From Dysgonamonadaceae bacterium (GTDB lineage Bacteria > Bacteroidota > Bacteroidia > Bacteroidales > Dysgonomonadaceae), in NCBI GenBank assembly GCA_029975415.1, contig JARKPE010000127.1, forward strand, positions 1 through 44,226: a stretch of DNA of 44,226 nucleotides. The letters run 5' to 3'. Position numbers and translations under genes: made by a program. The notes below the pieces were generated by a model that searched no databases, had not been told where the DNA came from, and was given only the letters and a program-made list of their open reading frames with translations. The stretch's first letter is position 1. Each line of letters begins with the position of its first letter. Positions 26,883 to 36,087 of this stretch are shown piece by piece.

Positions 26883-27097
26883 TTTCAGGCAGGTTTCTGA
26901 CGACGATTCATGCCGCAGAATAAATTCTGCGGTTATGAAAATTCGGCTTTTCAAGCCAAAAACACCTTCGAATACAGAAACCCATCGCAGTGGAAGCCTT
27001 CAATTCATTGGCTTGCTTTTGCCTGAAAGGCAATAACCTTCATAACCGCAGGTCACCGACCTGCGGACAAAGACGTCCCTGCAATCCCTGCCTGAAA
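26883..27097. mobile_element. MITE-like composite element A (perfect 11-bp terminal inverted repeats, internal inverted hairpin modules)
   Basis: TTTCAGGCAGG (26883-26893) / CCTGCCTGAAA (27087-27097); internal hairpins CCGCAGAAT-AA-ATTCTGCGG and CCGCAGGTC-ACC-GACCTGCGG in inverted orientation. Confidence 0.6.
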
Positions 27098-27162
27098 GGA
27101 AGAACTCTTGCCGTTGTACAAATGAATATCCACACCGGCAGAAAAAGAACAAACAAAACGAA

Positions 27163-27253
27163 AATTCGTAATTTAAAATTCTTATTTCTCTACTTCCCAT
27201 TTCTCTATTTCTTGTTAATTCTCAATTGTCAATTATCCATTATCCATTACATC
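27163..27253. repeat. Degenerate heptamer-period tract
   Basis: AATTCGT AATTTAA AATTCTT ATTTCTC TACTTCC CATTTCT CTATTTC TTGTTAA TTCTCAA TTGTCAA TTATCCA TTATCCA TTACATC. Confidence 0.75.
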
Positions 27254-27384
27254 ATAACACCTCCCCGCCTTCGGCGGTACCCCTCTTATCTTAAGAGGGG
27301 AGTAATTATGGGATTACACCATCTGAACTGTCCCCTTAAGATAAAGGGACAAGTGCTGCCGTCAGGCAGCACAGGGGTTATGAT
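27251..27384. mobile_element. MITE-like inverted-repeat element B
   Basis: ATCATAACACCT...GTACCCCTCTTATCTTAAGAGGGG and its inverted diverged half GTCCCCTTAAGATAAAGGGAC...AGGGGTTATGAT. Confidence 0.65.
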
Positions 27385-27560
27385 ATCTCTTCACTTCCAA
27401 CTTCTTCACTTCTTCTTAATTACCATCGCCGTACTTGGTTTGAATCAACACCAAAGGTACATTTTTTGTAAACCTATTTCGGAACACGATACAACTTTTT
27501 GTAAAGGTCGTTGTTTAAAATCAACAGAATTTCATTCACAACAACAATAGGAAAGAAAAT

Positions 27561-29090
27561 ATGAAAAAAGCAAACAACCAGGCATTGGTAATTTTCGGGG
27601 CATCGGGCGACCTAACCTATCGAAAACTCATTCCGGCGGTTTTCGATTTATATATGAACAATCTGCTCCCCGAAGGATATGTGGTTTTGGGGGTCAGTCG
27701 TACAAAATATACCGATAAGGAATTCCGAAAAAAGATGTCGGAAGGTATTCGTCAATTTTCGAATTTTAAAGATACAGCTTGTGAAAAGATCAACGATTTC
27801 GTGGCTAAAATCTTTTATCTGAGTATCGATACCGAAAATGGAGACGATTATGCACTGGTGAAGGAAAAACTTTCCAAACTGAATGACAAGTTCAATTTGC
27901 AACACAACTATATTTTCTATCTTTCGACGCCTCCTTCGCTTTATCCTCTCATTCCAAAATTTCTTTATGGACAGGGACTTACGATTCAGGAAAAGGGATT
28001 CAGGCGTATCATTATCGAAAAACCCTTCGGGCACGATTTGCAATCGGCCATCGAATTAAACAAGCTGTTGCTCGAGTTTTTCAGTGAAGATCAGATATAC
28101 CGCATCGATCATTATTTGGGAAAAGAAACCGTGCAAAACCTTATGGTTACACGCTTTGCCAACGGAATTTACGAACCGCTGTGGAACAGAAATTATGTAG
28201 AGCATGTTGAAATCACGGCAGCCGAGAGTTTAGGTATGGAAGATCGGGGTGGATATTACGACAACGCCGGTGCCTTGCGCGACATGATTCAAAACCATTT
28301 GCTTCAAGTGGTTTCGCTCGTGGCAATGGAGCCTCCCATCAAAAATACGCCCGAAGATATCCGCTACGAAAAGATGAAAGTATTTCGGGCACTGCATCCA
28401 CTGAGTGAAGATGATCTGAAAAACAACGTGATCAGAGGGCAATATACGGCGTCGAACATTCGTGGGAAACACTACGTGGGTTATCGCGAAGAACCCGGCG
28501 TCAACAGTGAATCGCGCACTGAAACGTATGTGGCCATGAAATTCTATATCGACAATTGGCGCTGGGCCGGCGTACCTTTCTACGTTCGCACCGGCAAACG
28601 AATGCCTACGCGTGTTTCGGAAGTTGTCATCCACTTCAGGCCATCGCCACTGCCCCTCTACAAGCACGAAGATGGAGAAAACAAAGGCTTCAACCAATTG
28701 ATTTTGCGCATCCAACCCGACGAAGGCATTTTGCTGAAGACAGGGATGAAAGTTCCCGGAAGCAGCAACGAAGTGAAATCGGTGAACATGGATTTCCACT
28801 ATTCCGAACTCACCGATCATTATATACCCGAAGCTTATGAACGACTGATTCTCGATTGCATGCAGGGCGACAATACGCTTTTCATGCAAGGCGAAGCCGT
28901 GGAAGAAACCTGGCGGTTTGTGCAGCCCATTCTCGACTATTGGGAAAAACATCCCGAAGCTGCATTATACGGTTATCCGGCAGGTTCGTGGGGACCGGAT
29001 GTTGCCGACGATCTCATCGAAGGAGCAGATAATACCTGGCGTTATCCCTGCAAGAATCTGGCCGACGACGGCATTTATTGCGAATTGTAA
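27561..29090 (+). CDS. zwf: Glucose-6-phosphate 1-dehydrogenase
   Basis: LVIFGASGDLTYRKLIPAVFDLY, RIDHYLGKETVQNLMVTRFAN. Confidence 0.96.
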   Translation: MKKANNQALVIFGASGDLTYRKLIPAVFDLYMNNLLPEGYVVLGVSRTKYTDKEFRKKMSEGIRQFSNFKDTACEKINDFVAKIFYLSIDTENGDDYALVKEKLSKLNDKFNLQHNYIFYLSTPPSLYPLIPKFLYGQGLTIQEKGFRRIIIEKPFGHDLQSAIELNKLLLEFFSEDQIYRIDHYLGKETVQNLMVTRFANGIYEPLWNRNYVEHVEITAAESLGMEDRGGYYDNAGALRDMIQNHLLQVVSLVAMEPPIKNTPEDIRYEKMKVFRALHPLSEDDLKNNVIRGQYTASNIRGKHYVGYREEPGVNSESRTETYVAMKFYIDNWRWAGVPFYVRTGKRMPTRVSEVVIHFRPSPLPLYKHEDGENKGFNQLILRIQPDEGILLKTGMKVPGSSNEVKSVNMDFHYSELTDHYIPEAYERLILDCMQGDNTLFMQGEAVEETWRFVQPILDYWEKHPEAALYGYPAGSWGPDVADDLIEGADNTWRYPCKNLADDGIYCEL

Positions 29091-29129
29091 TTCGCTTTTT
29101 GTCGATTATTTGAAAACTAAAAGAGAAAA

Positions 29130-29852
29130 ATGGAAATTCGAATTTTTGATACTCAGCCACAGCTCAATCAGGCATTCACCGACTGGCTGAAAGAAATTGC
29201 GCGCAACAAAGATTGTGTCAATATAGCTCTTTCGGGGGGCTCAACGCCAAAATCGCTTTTCGATGAGTGGTCGATGAATCATCGGGACGATATCGATTGG
29301 GATCGGATAAGATTTTTTTGGGGTGACGAACGTTGCGTACCGCCTGACGACGAACAAAGCAATTACAGGATGACGCGCGAACACCTGTTCGACAAACAGT
29401 CAATACCCGAAAATCATATTTTTCGTATTCACGGCGAAGATGATCCCGACGCCGAAGCTCAGCGCTACGCCGAAGTATTGCGCAACGAGTTGCCGATTGT
29501 GGCCGGAGTACCTGTCTTCGATGTAGTGATGCTCGGCATGGGGGATGACGGACACACGGCTTCTATTTTCCCTGATCAACTTTCGCTCTGGAATAGCGAT
29601 CAACTGTGTGTGGTGGGTACGCATCCGCAATCCGGACAAAAAAGAGTCAGCCTGACAGGGAAAGTCATCAATCATGCCCAATATGTTGCTTTGCTGGTAA
29701 CCGGCGAAAATAAGGCGGAGAAAGTTGTTGAGATTATTGAAAATCCTCAGGAGGCGGCAAAAAAATATCCGGCAGCACAAGTGCAACCGGAATCCGGTAA
29801 TTTGGTGTGGTTTTTAGATCGCACTGCGGCACAAAAACTAACCAAACAGTAG
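29130..29852 (+). CDS. pgl: 6-phosphogluconolactonase
   Basis: IALSGGSTPKSLFDE, RIRFFWGDERCVPPDDEQSNYRM, MLGMGDDGHTASIFPD. Confidence 0.94.
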   Translation: MEIRIFDTQPQLNQAFTDWLKEIARNKDCVNIALSGGSTPKSLFDEWSMNHRDDIDWDRIRFFWGDERCVPPDDEQSNYRMTREHLFDKQSIPENHIFRIHGEDDPDAEAQRYAEVLRNELPIVAGVPVFDVVMLGMGDDGHTASIFPDQLSLWNSDQLCVVGTHPQSGQKRVSLTGKVINHAQYVALLVTGENKAEKVVEIIENPQEAAKKYPAAQVQPESGNLVWFLDRTAAQKLTKQ

Positions 29853-29865
29853 CCCCTCACATCCT

Positions 29866-30423
29866 CTATTTTGCCGTTTTCACCCGATAGTGGCAATTGG
29901 TTCTGCCGTTTGCCATATTGGTGAGTTTGCCTTTGATCAATCTTTTGCGAATGGGGGCAATTTTATCGACGAAAAGGATTCCGTCCAAGTGATCGTATTC
30001 GTGTTGAATGGCACGAGCCATGAATCCCGAAAATTCATCTTCGTGCGGTTGCAGATTTTCGTCGAGATAAGCAATTCGGATATTTCCTTCGCGTGGCACT
30101 TTTTCGTGAATACCGGGAATGCTCAAACAACCCTCTTCCACAAGTTCCAATTCGCCCCAACGTTCGGTGATGTGGGCATTGATAAACACTTTTTTAAAGC
30201 CCTTAAACTCGGGATTCTCATCGCTGAGCGGATCAAGATCGACAACAAAAATGCGATCTTCGAGCCCAACCTGTGGTGCAGCCAACCCTACTCCATCGGC
30301 ATGATACATGGTCTCGAACATATTGTCGATCAATTCCTTCAAATTGGGATAATTAGCAGGGTCGATATCTTTTGCAACTTTTCTTAAAATAGGATGTCCG
30401 TAAATATAAATAGGTAATATCAT
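29866..30423 (-). CDS. def: Peptide deformylase
   Basis: [45 protein letters not shown]. Confidence 0.95.
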   Translation of the reverse strand: MILPIYIYGHPILRKVAKDIDPANYPNLKELIDNMFETMYHADGVGLAAPQVGLEDRIFVVDLDPLSDENPEFKGFKKVFINAHITERWGELELVEEGCLSIPGIHEKVPREGNIRIAYLDENLQPHEDEFSGFMARAIQHEYDHLDGILFVDKIAPIRKRLIKGKLTNMANGRTNCHYRVKTAK

Positions 30424-30434
30424 CGTTAATTATT

Positions 30435-30860
30435 TCATTTATAATTCATTCTTTTGCTTTCCATATATCCCTGAAGAATAATGGTAGCACTGATTTCGTC
30501 CACAAGCGCTTTGTTTTGACGATCTTTCTTTTTCAAACCTCCGTCGATCATCGACTGATGAGCCATCTTCGAGGTGAAACGTTCATCGAAATATTCGATC
30601 ACCAAATTTGGATACAGTTTACGCAAACGATTGACGAACGGCTCTATCCGGCGAATATTTTCCGATAGCTCATTGTTCATTTGTTTGGGCAATCCTACTA
30701 CAATTGTCGAAACTTCTTCCTTTTGCAGATAATCATGCAGGAAATCGAACAAACGAGATGTCTCGACGGTAGTCAGGCCGTTGGCAATGATTTGCAAGGG
30801 ATCGCTCACGGCGATACCGGTGCGTTTTTTACCGTAATCGATGGCAAGCAACCTTCCCAT
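30435..30860 (-). CDS. ruvX: Putative Holliday junction resolvase RuvX/YqgF
   Basis: MGRLLAIDYGKKRTGIAVSDPLQIIANGL, VVGLPKQMNNELSE, DERFTSKMA. Confidence 0.92.
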   Translation of the reverse strand: MGRLLAIDYGKKRTGIAVSDPLQIIANGLTTVETSRLFDFLHDYLQKEEVSTIVVGLPKQMNNELSENIRRIEPFVNRLRKLYPNLVIEYFDERFTSKMAHQSMIDGGLKKKDRQNKALVDEISATIILQGYMESKRMNYK

Positions 30861-30866
30861 TGGCGG

Positions 30867-31697
30867 TTATCCAATATCGAATGTGCGGCGACGCAATTCA
30901 AAATCGCGTCCCAAATACTTCTCGCGTACAATCGGATTTTCGGCGAGCTCTTCGGCCGTACCCTGAAAGAGTACTTTACCTTCGAATAACAGGTATGCCC
31001 GATCGGTAATGCTGAGCGTTTCGTCCACATTGTGATCGGTAATCAGGATGCCGATATTGCGATATTTGAGTTGAGCCACTATGGACTGAATATCCTGAAC
31101 GGCAATAGGATCGATGCCGGCAAAAGGTTCGTCGAGCATGATAAACTTGGGATCGATAGCCAGACATCGGGCTATTTCGGCACGACGACGTTCTCCTCCC
31201 GAAAGTCGATCGCCTTGATTCTTACGTACTTTTTGCAATCCGAACTCCGAAATCAAACTTTCGAGTTTTTGCTTTTGTTCTTTAGGCGTTTTGTCGGTGA
31301 ATTCGAGCACCGCACGTATATTGTCTTCAACCGACATTTTTCGAAAAATAGATGCTTCCTGTGCCAGATAACCAATCCCGTTCTGAGCGCGCTTATAAAC
31401 CGGATATTTGGTTATGTTGCGGTCGCCGATATAAATTTCGCCTTCGTTGGGAACAATCAATCCGACGGTCATGTAAAAAGTGGTCGTTTTGCCGGCACCG
31501 TTTGGTCCCAACAGTCCCACAATCTCTCCCTGACGCACATTGATCGAAACATGATTCACCACCGTCCGCTTCCCGTATTTCTTCACCAGATTCTCGGTGC
31601 GCAACATCAGCGTATCTCCTTCTTCACCTTCAAACATGTCCGTTACAGGTTCGGTGGTATCCGATGACAACATTATTTCTTCGAGATTTTCATCCAT
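30867..31697 (-). CDS. lptB: LPS export ABC transporter ATP-binding protein
   Basis: [84 protein letters not shown]; start at MDENLEE assumed. Confidence 0.93.
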   Translation of the reverse strand: MDENLEEIMLSSDTTEPVTDMFEGEEGDTLMLRTENLVKKYGKRTVVNHVSINVRQGEIVGLLGPNGAGKTTTFYMTVGLIVPNEGEIYIGDRNITKYPVYKRAQNGIGYLAQEASIFRKMSVEDNIRAVLEFTDKTPKEQKQKLESLISEFGLQKVRKNQGDRLSGGERRRAEIARCLAIDPKFIMLDEPFAGIDPIAVQDIQSIVAQLKYRNIGILITDHNVDETLSITDRAYLLFEGKVLFQGTAEELAENPIVREKYLGRDFELRRRTFDIG

Positions 31698-31802
31698 TCT
31701 TTTCGAAAAATTTTTGCAAAGGTACAAAAAAGAAAGAAGTTACGTTTGTCCTGAAATCGAAATAGAACTTAGCACAGATATTTTACAAATAAAAAATATA
31801 AA

Positions 31803-31892
31803 CCATTAAGGAATTAAGAATATTAAGGAAATGAAAAGTATGAACATTTAATGGCCGATTCGAAAACTTAATGTCATCTTAATTTCTTCATG
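31803..31892. repeat. Imperfect ~25-bp inverted repeat (ATTAAG-rich)
   Basis: CCATTAAGGAATTAAGAATATTAAG ... CTTAATGTCATCTTAATTTCTTCATG. Confidence 0.65.
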
Positions 31893-31952
31893 TTTCAGAA
31901 AAAATAATCTGAAGTAGTAAGAAACAGGTATTTCACATTTCGAATTAAATTT

Positions 31953-32306
31953 TCATGCAATAATCGTAATTTCGGCAGCTTCCATTTCACCATTAACAGG
32001 TGGTGACATTTTGGCAAGCCGTATTTCGACGGTTTCGATTTCCGGAAAATGTTTTTTTATTTGCTCTATAATTCGATAGGCTACATGTTCGATAAGTTTG
32101 GAAGGAATTTCTATTTCATGCCTCACGATGTCATACACGGCCGAATAATTCACCGTATCTTCCAACGAATCGGAAAGGCAAGCTTTTGAAACATCCACTT
32201 CGAGCTTCAGATCAACCCGAAACTCGTTTCCCGTCTTTTTTTCTTGCGCATACACGCCATGATAGGCATGAAATTGCATGTTTTTTAGTTCAATATACGT
32301 TTTCAT
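31953..32306 (-). CDS. folB: Dihydroneopterin aldolase
   Basis: YIELKNMQFHAYHGVYAQEKKTGNEFRVDLKLEVD...VNYSAVYDIV. Confidence 0.93.
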   Translation of the reverse strand: MKTYIELKNMQFHAYHGVYAQEKKTGNEFRVDLKLEVDVSKACLSDSLEDTVNYSAVYDIVRHEIEIPSKLIEHVAYRIIEQIKKHFPEIETVEIRLAKMSPPVNGEMEAAEITIIA

Positions 32307-32437
32307 TCGCGAAAAATAATGGTTTTGCCTTCAAATATAGACAAAATATTGCGACTAGCTACTTCGATCGAAATTAGTGTTTAACAAATGAACAAAAGCA
32401 TCAAAACATTCGTTTGATTGCATAAGTAAGGAAAGAT

Positions 32438-33313
32438 ATGAAAACTAAAAACATACAGTTCATTCTCGATCCGCCGGAAACACATTGGGTGGGCAATGGC
32501 TTTAAAGTCCACAATTTCATTCCGGGTGTGCCAGAATTGAGTATGCAAGCAATGGATCCTTTCATCCTGCTCGATTACAATGCGCCCATGCACGTTTCTC
32601 CGTCCGATACGCCCAAAGGAGTCGGTCCTCATCCCCATCGGGGATTCGAAACGGTAACGATTGCTTACAAAGGTCGAGTGGAACATCACGACAGCAACGG
32701 TGGGGGCGGCATTATCGGCGAAGGCGATGTGCAATGGATGACTGCTGCAGGCGGCATTTTGCACAAAGAATTCCACGAAAAGGAGTGGAGCAAACAAGGC
32801 GGTACATTTCAGATGGTGCAGTTGTGGATAAATCTTCCTGCAAAAGACAAAATGGGTCAGCCCAAATATCAGGCTATTCCACGTTCTACTATGGGACGTT
32901 TTGAATTGCCCGATCAGGGCGGATATATCGAAATAATTGCAGGCGAGTATAATGGCGTTAAAGGACCTGCATCGACACATTCGCCCATTCACCTGATGAA
33001 CGCACGGTTCAACCAAGGCGGAAAAGCCGAATTCACGTTCCCCGCCGGTTATCACACTGCAATGATTGTAATAGAAGGTCGGGTAAAAGTAAACGATGAA
33101 GTTGCATCGGCCGATCAATTCGTAAAGTTCGAGGACGAAGGCGAATCTTTTACACTGGAAGCTTCCGAAAATGCCGTCGCATTGGTTATGAGCGGGCAAC
33201 CGCTTCATGAACCCATTGCCGCCTACGGACCATTCGTGATGAATACTCGCCAGGAAATCGTTCAGGCTTTCGATGATTTTAATCGGGGAAAGTTCGGTTA
33301 TCTTGAGGAATGA
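32438..33313 (+). CDS. Pirin family protein
   Basis: FILLDYNAPMHVSPSDTPKGVGPHPHRGFETVTIAYKGRVEHHDSNGGGGIIGEGDVQWMTAAGGILHKE. Confidence 0.94.
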   Translation: MKTKNIQFILDPPETHWVGNGFKVHNFIPGVPELSMQAMDPFILLDYNAPMHVSPSDTPKGVGPHPHRGFETVTIAYKGRVEHHDSNGGGGIIGEGDVQWMTAAGGILHKEFHEKEWSKQGGTFQMVQLWINLPAKDKMGQPKYQAIPRSTMGRFELPDQGGYIEIIAGEYNGVKGPASTHSPIHLMNARFNQGGKAEFTFPAGYHTAMIVIEGRVKVNDEVASADQFVKFEDEGESFTLEASENAVALVMSGQPLHEPIAAYGPFVMNTRQEIVQAFDDFNRGKFGYLEE

Positions 33314-33319
33314 ATGGAA

Positions 33320-33375
33320 GTTTGAGGTTAGGGGTTGGAGGTTGGAAAAGTCAGTAAAAAGTTGAAAGTTGAAAG
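33320..33375. repeat. Degenerate heptamer tract immediately downstream of the pirin gene
   Basis: GTTTGAG GTTAGGG GTTGGAG GTTGGAA AAGTCAG TAAAAAG TTGAAAG TTGAAAG. Confidence 0.85.
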
Positions 33376-33500
33376 AAAGGAATTATGAGAATATCAACAA
33401 CTCAACTTGACAAACTTTCAAACTTTATAAACTTTCATCATCCAAAGTATCGCTGAAAGTGCGTATATTTGTTTATTCAAAATCACAAAAAATCGACTAA

Positions 33501-35294
33501 ATGAAAACGAATCAAATTCCCGAAAGACTTTCTGCTATGCGAAAGTATATGGAAGACCACAATTTGGACGTGTTTATCGTTCCGAGTACCGACCCTCATT
33601 TGAGCGAATATCCTCCCAAAGCATGGGAATCGCGTAAATGGATCACCGGATTTACCGGATCGGCCGGCACTGCTGCAATTTCGAAAAATCAGGCAGGATT
33701 GTGGACCGATTCGCGTTACTTTCTGCAAGCTGCCGATCAACTGAACGGAACGGGATTTGATCTGTATAAAATGGGCGTTGCAGGCACTACCGACCTCATC
33801 GATTGGGTGATCGATCAAGCCGGCAACAACGGCACGGTAGGCATCGACGGGATGGTGTATGCCTCCTCGGAAGCCAACACTCTCAAAGAAAAACTTTCTG
33901 CAAAGGGAATAAAATTCGAAACCGGACTGAATCCTTTCGACACGATATGGACAGACAGACCTGCAATTCCCAAAAATCCCATTTTCACCTTGCCGGAGAA
34001 TATTTCGGGCGAAACAACCCGACACAAAATTGACCGCATCATTGCCGAACTCAACAAATGCGATGCCGACGGCATTATTATCGCAGCATTGGATGCCGTA
34101 GCATGGACATTCAATATCCGCGGCAACGACGTCGATTTCAATCCGGTAGCTGTGGCGTACGGCTATGTTTCGAAAAACGAATCCATTCTGTTTATCGATC
34201 CCGACAAACTTACGGAAAAAGTATCGAACGAGCTGAAAGCCCAAGGCGTGAAACTCGCAGGATATAACGATATTTTCCCTTATGTTAAAGGACTTTCTGC
34301 TTCTACCAAACTTTGCATCACCGGCAGCAAAATAAATTATGCGCTCCGACAAGCTATTCCTTCGGACTGCAAGGTGATCGATGTTCCCATTTCGCCCATC
34401 GACAAAATGAAGAGCATGAAAAACCCGACCGAACTGCAAGGTTTTCGCAATGCCATGATTAGAGACGGCGTTGCGCTGGTACGCTTCTATCGATGGATGG
34501 AAAAAGCTCTTGCCAACGGCGAACTCGACGAGCTGACGATTGCCGAAAAATTGCGCGAATATCGTTCGAAACAAGATAAATATGTAGGCGAAAGTTTCAA
34601 CACGATTGCCGGTTATGCCGGACATGGCGCTATCGTGCACTACAGTGCTACTGAAGCCAGCAATGTGAAAGTGGAACGCAAAGGATTGCTCCTCATCGAT
34701 TCGGGCGCTCAGTTTATGGACGGCACTACCGACATCACACGCACGTGGGCTGTGGGAGAAACCACCAAACAAATGCGCATCGATTATACCAATGTGTTGA
34801 AAGGTCATATCGCTCTCGCAACGGCTATTTTTCCGCAAGGAACACGCGGTTCGCAGCTCGATGTTTTGGCTCGTAAACCTATTTGGGACACCTGTAAAAC
34901 TTATTGGCACGGGACAGGGCACGGCATCGGCCATTTCCTCAACGTGCACGAAGGGCCGCAGAATATCCGCCTCGAAGAGAATCCGACTACGCTCGAAGTA
35001 GGAATGGTTACTTCGAATGAACCTGGCGTTTATCTTGCCAACGAATACGGAATCCGCACCGAAAACCTGATCGTGACGCAAGAATACAAAAAAACCGAAG
35101 ATTTCGGAACATTTTATCATTTCGAAACCATCACGTTATGCCCCATCGACACGACTCCCATCGAAAAGGATTTGCTGACCGATGACGAAGTGAATTGGCT
35201 CAACCATTACCATGCAATGGTGTACGAAAAACTTGCGCCGCACCTCGATGAGGAAGAAAAAGCGTGGTTGAGAAACAAAACAAAAGCAATATAA
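33501..35294 (+). CDS. Aminopeptidase P family (Xaa-Pro aminopeptidase, M24B)
   Basis: 597 aa; LLLIDSGAQFMDGTTDITRTWAVG, GTGHGIGHFLNVHEGPQ, NEPGVYLANEYGIRTENL. Confidence 0.95.
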   Translation: MKTNQIPERLSAMRKYMEDHNLDVFIVPSTDPHLSEYPPKAWESRKWITGFTGSAGTAAISKNQAGLWTDSRYFLQAADQLNGTGFDLYKMGVAGTTDLIDWVIDQAGNNGTVGIDGMVYASSEANTLKEKLSAKGIKFETGLNPFDTIWTDRPAIPKNPIFTLPENISGETTRHKIDRIIAELNKCDADGIIIAALDAVAWTFNIRGNDVDFNPVAVAYGYVSKNESILFIDPDKLTEKVSNELKAQGVKLAGYNDIFPYVKGLSASTKLCITGSKINYALRQAIPSDCKVIDVPISPIDKMKSMKNPTELQGFRNAMIRDGVALVRFYRWMEKALANGELDELTIAEKLREYRSKQDKYVGESFNTIAGYAGHGAIVHYSATEASNVKVERKGLLLIDSGAQFMDGTTDITRTWAVGETTKQMRIDYTNVLKGHIALATAIFPQGTRGSQLDVLARKPIWDTCKTYWHGTGHGIGHFLNVHEGPQNIRLEENPTTLEVGMVTSNEPGVYLANEYGIRTENLIVTQEYKKTEDFGTFYHFETITLCPIDTTPIEKDLLTDDEVNWLNHYHAMVYEKLAPHLDEEEKAWLRNKTKAI

Positions 35295-35310
35295 AATACG
35301 AACTCGACTT

Positions 35311-35339
35311 AAAAGGTTACACGTTGGTTGCAACCTTTT
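35311..35339. terminator. Hairpin between aminopeptidase P and carbonic anhydrase genes
   Basis: AAAAGGTT...AACCTTTT. Confidence 0.5.
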
Positions 35340-35373
35340 ATATCAATAATGCAATAAACAAGAAAAAAATCTC

Positions 35374-35901
35374 ATGGCTCTTATAAAATCGGTTCGGGGA
35401 TTCACCCCTGAAATTGGAGAAAACACCTACTTGGCCGACAATGCAACGGTGATAGGGGATGTGGTTATCGGCAAAGATTGCAGCATCTGGTTTAACGCTG
35501 TGCTGCGAGGTGACGTTAATTCCATTCGCATTGGCGATCGCGTAAATATACAGGATGGAACAGTCATTCACACGCTTTATCAAAAATCGGTATCCATCAT
35601 CGGCAACGATGTTTCCATCGGACACAATGTGGTGGTTCACGGTGCGGAAATCAAGGACGGTGCACTGATTGGCATGGGAGCTATTGTGCTCGATCATGCC
35701 GTGGTGGGCGAAGGCGCCATCATTGCTGCCGGCGCGGTAGTGCTCAGTGGCACACAAGTAGAACCGGGCAGCATTTATGCCGGAGTTCCCGCAAAATTTG
35801 TCAAGAAAGTCGATCCGGAACAAGCTAAGGAAATGAACCAAAAAATCGCTGCAAATTATCTGATGTATTCAAGTTGGTTTAAGGATCAAGATAATCAGTA
35901 A
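35374..35901 (+). CDS. Gamma-class carbonic anhydrase-like hexapeptide-repeat protein
   Basis: TYLADNATVIGDVVIGKDCSIWFNAVLRGDVNSIRIGDRVNIQDGTVIH, GHNVVVHGAEIKDGALIGMGAIVLDHAVVGEG. Confidence 0.92.
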   Translation: MALIKSVRGFTPEIGENTYLADNATVIGDVVIGKDCSIWFNAVLRGDVNSIRIGDRVNIQDGTVIHTLYQKSVSIIGNDVSIGHNVVVHGAEIKDGALIGMGAIVLDHAVVGEGAIIAAGAVVLSGTQVEPGSIYAGVPAKFVKKVDPEQAKEMNQKIAANYLMYSSWFKDQDNQ

Positions 35902-36087
35902 ACTATTTTTCTTGCTTTCTTTCAGAAGGATTATGAATTTTAATGGGGTGTAATCAAATAAATTACATCTCCATGCGGAGAATGATTGTTAATTAATACC
36001 CATTTTTGAATACTCCGCTCTCTTCATAGGACTCATTGATTGCCGGATATTTATTGCATTTTTCAGTTTTCTAAAAAAACAGTTGGC

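Noticed and set aside
33483-35120. 545-aa minus-strand ORF opposite aminopeptidase P
   Set aside because: Fully antisense to a clear M24B gene; low-complexity F/H/R-rich translation typical of antisense frames; no recognisable domain.
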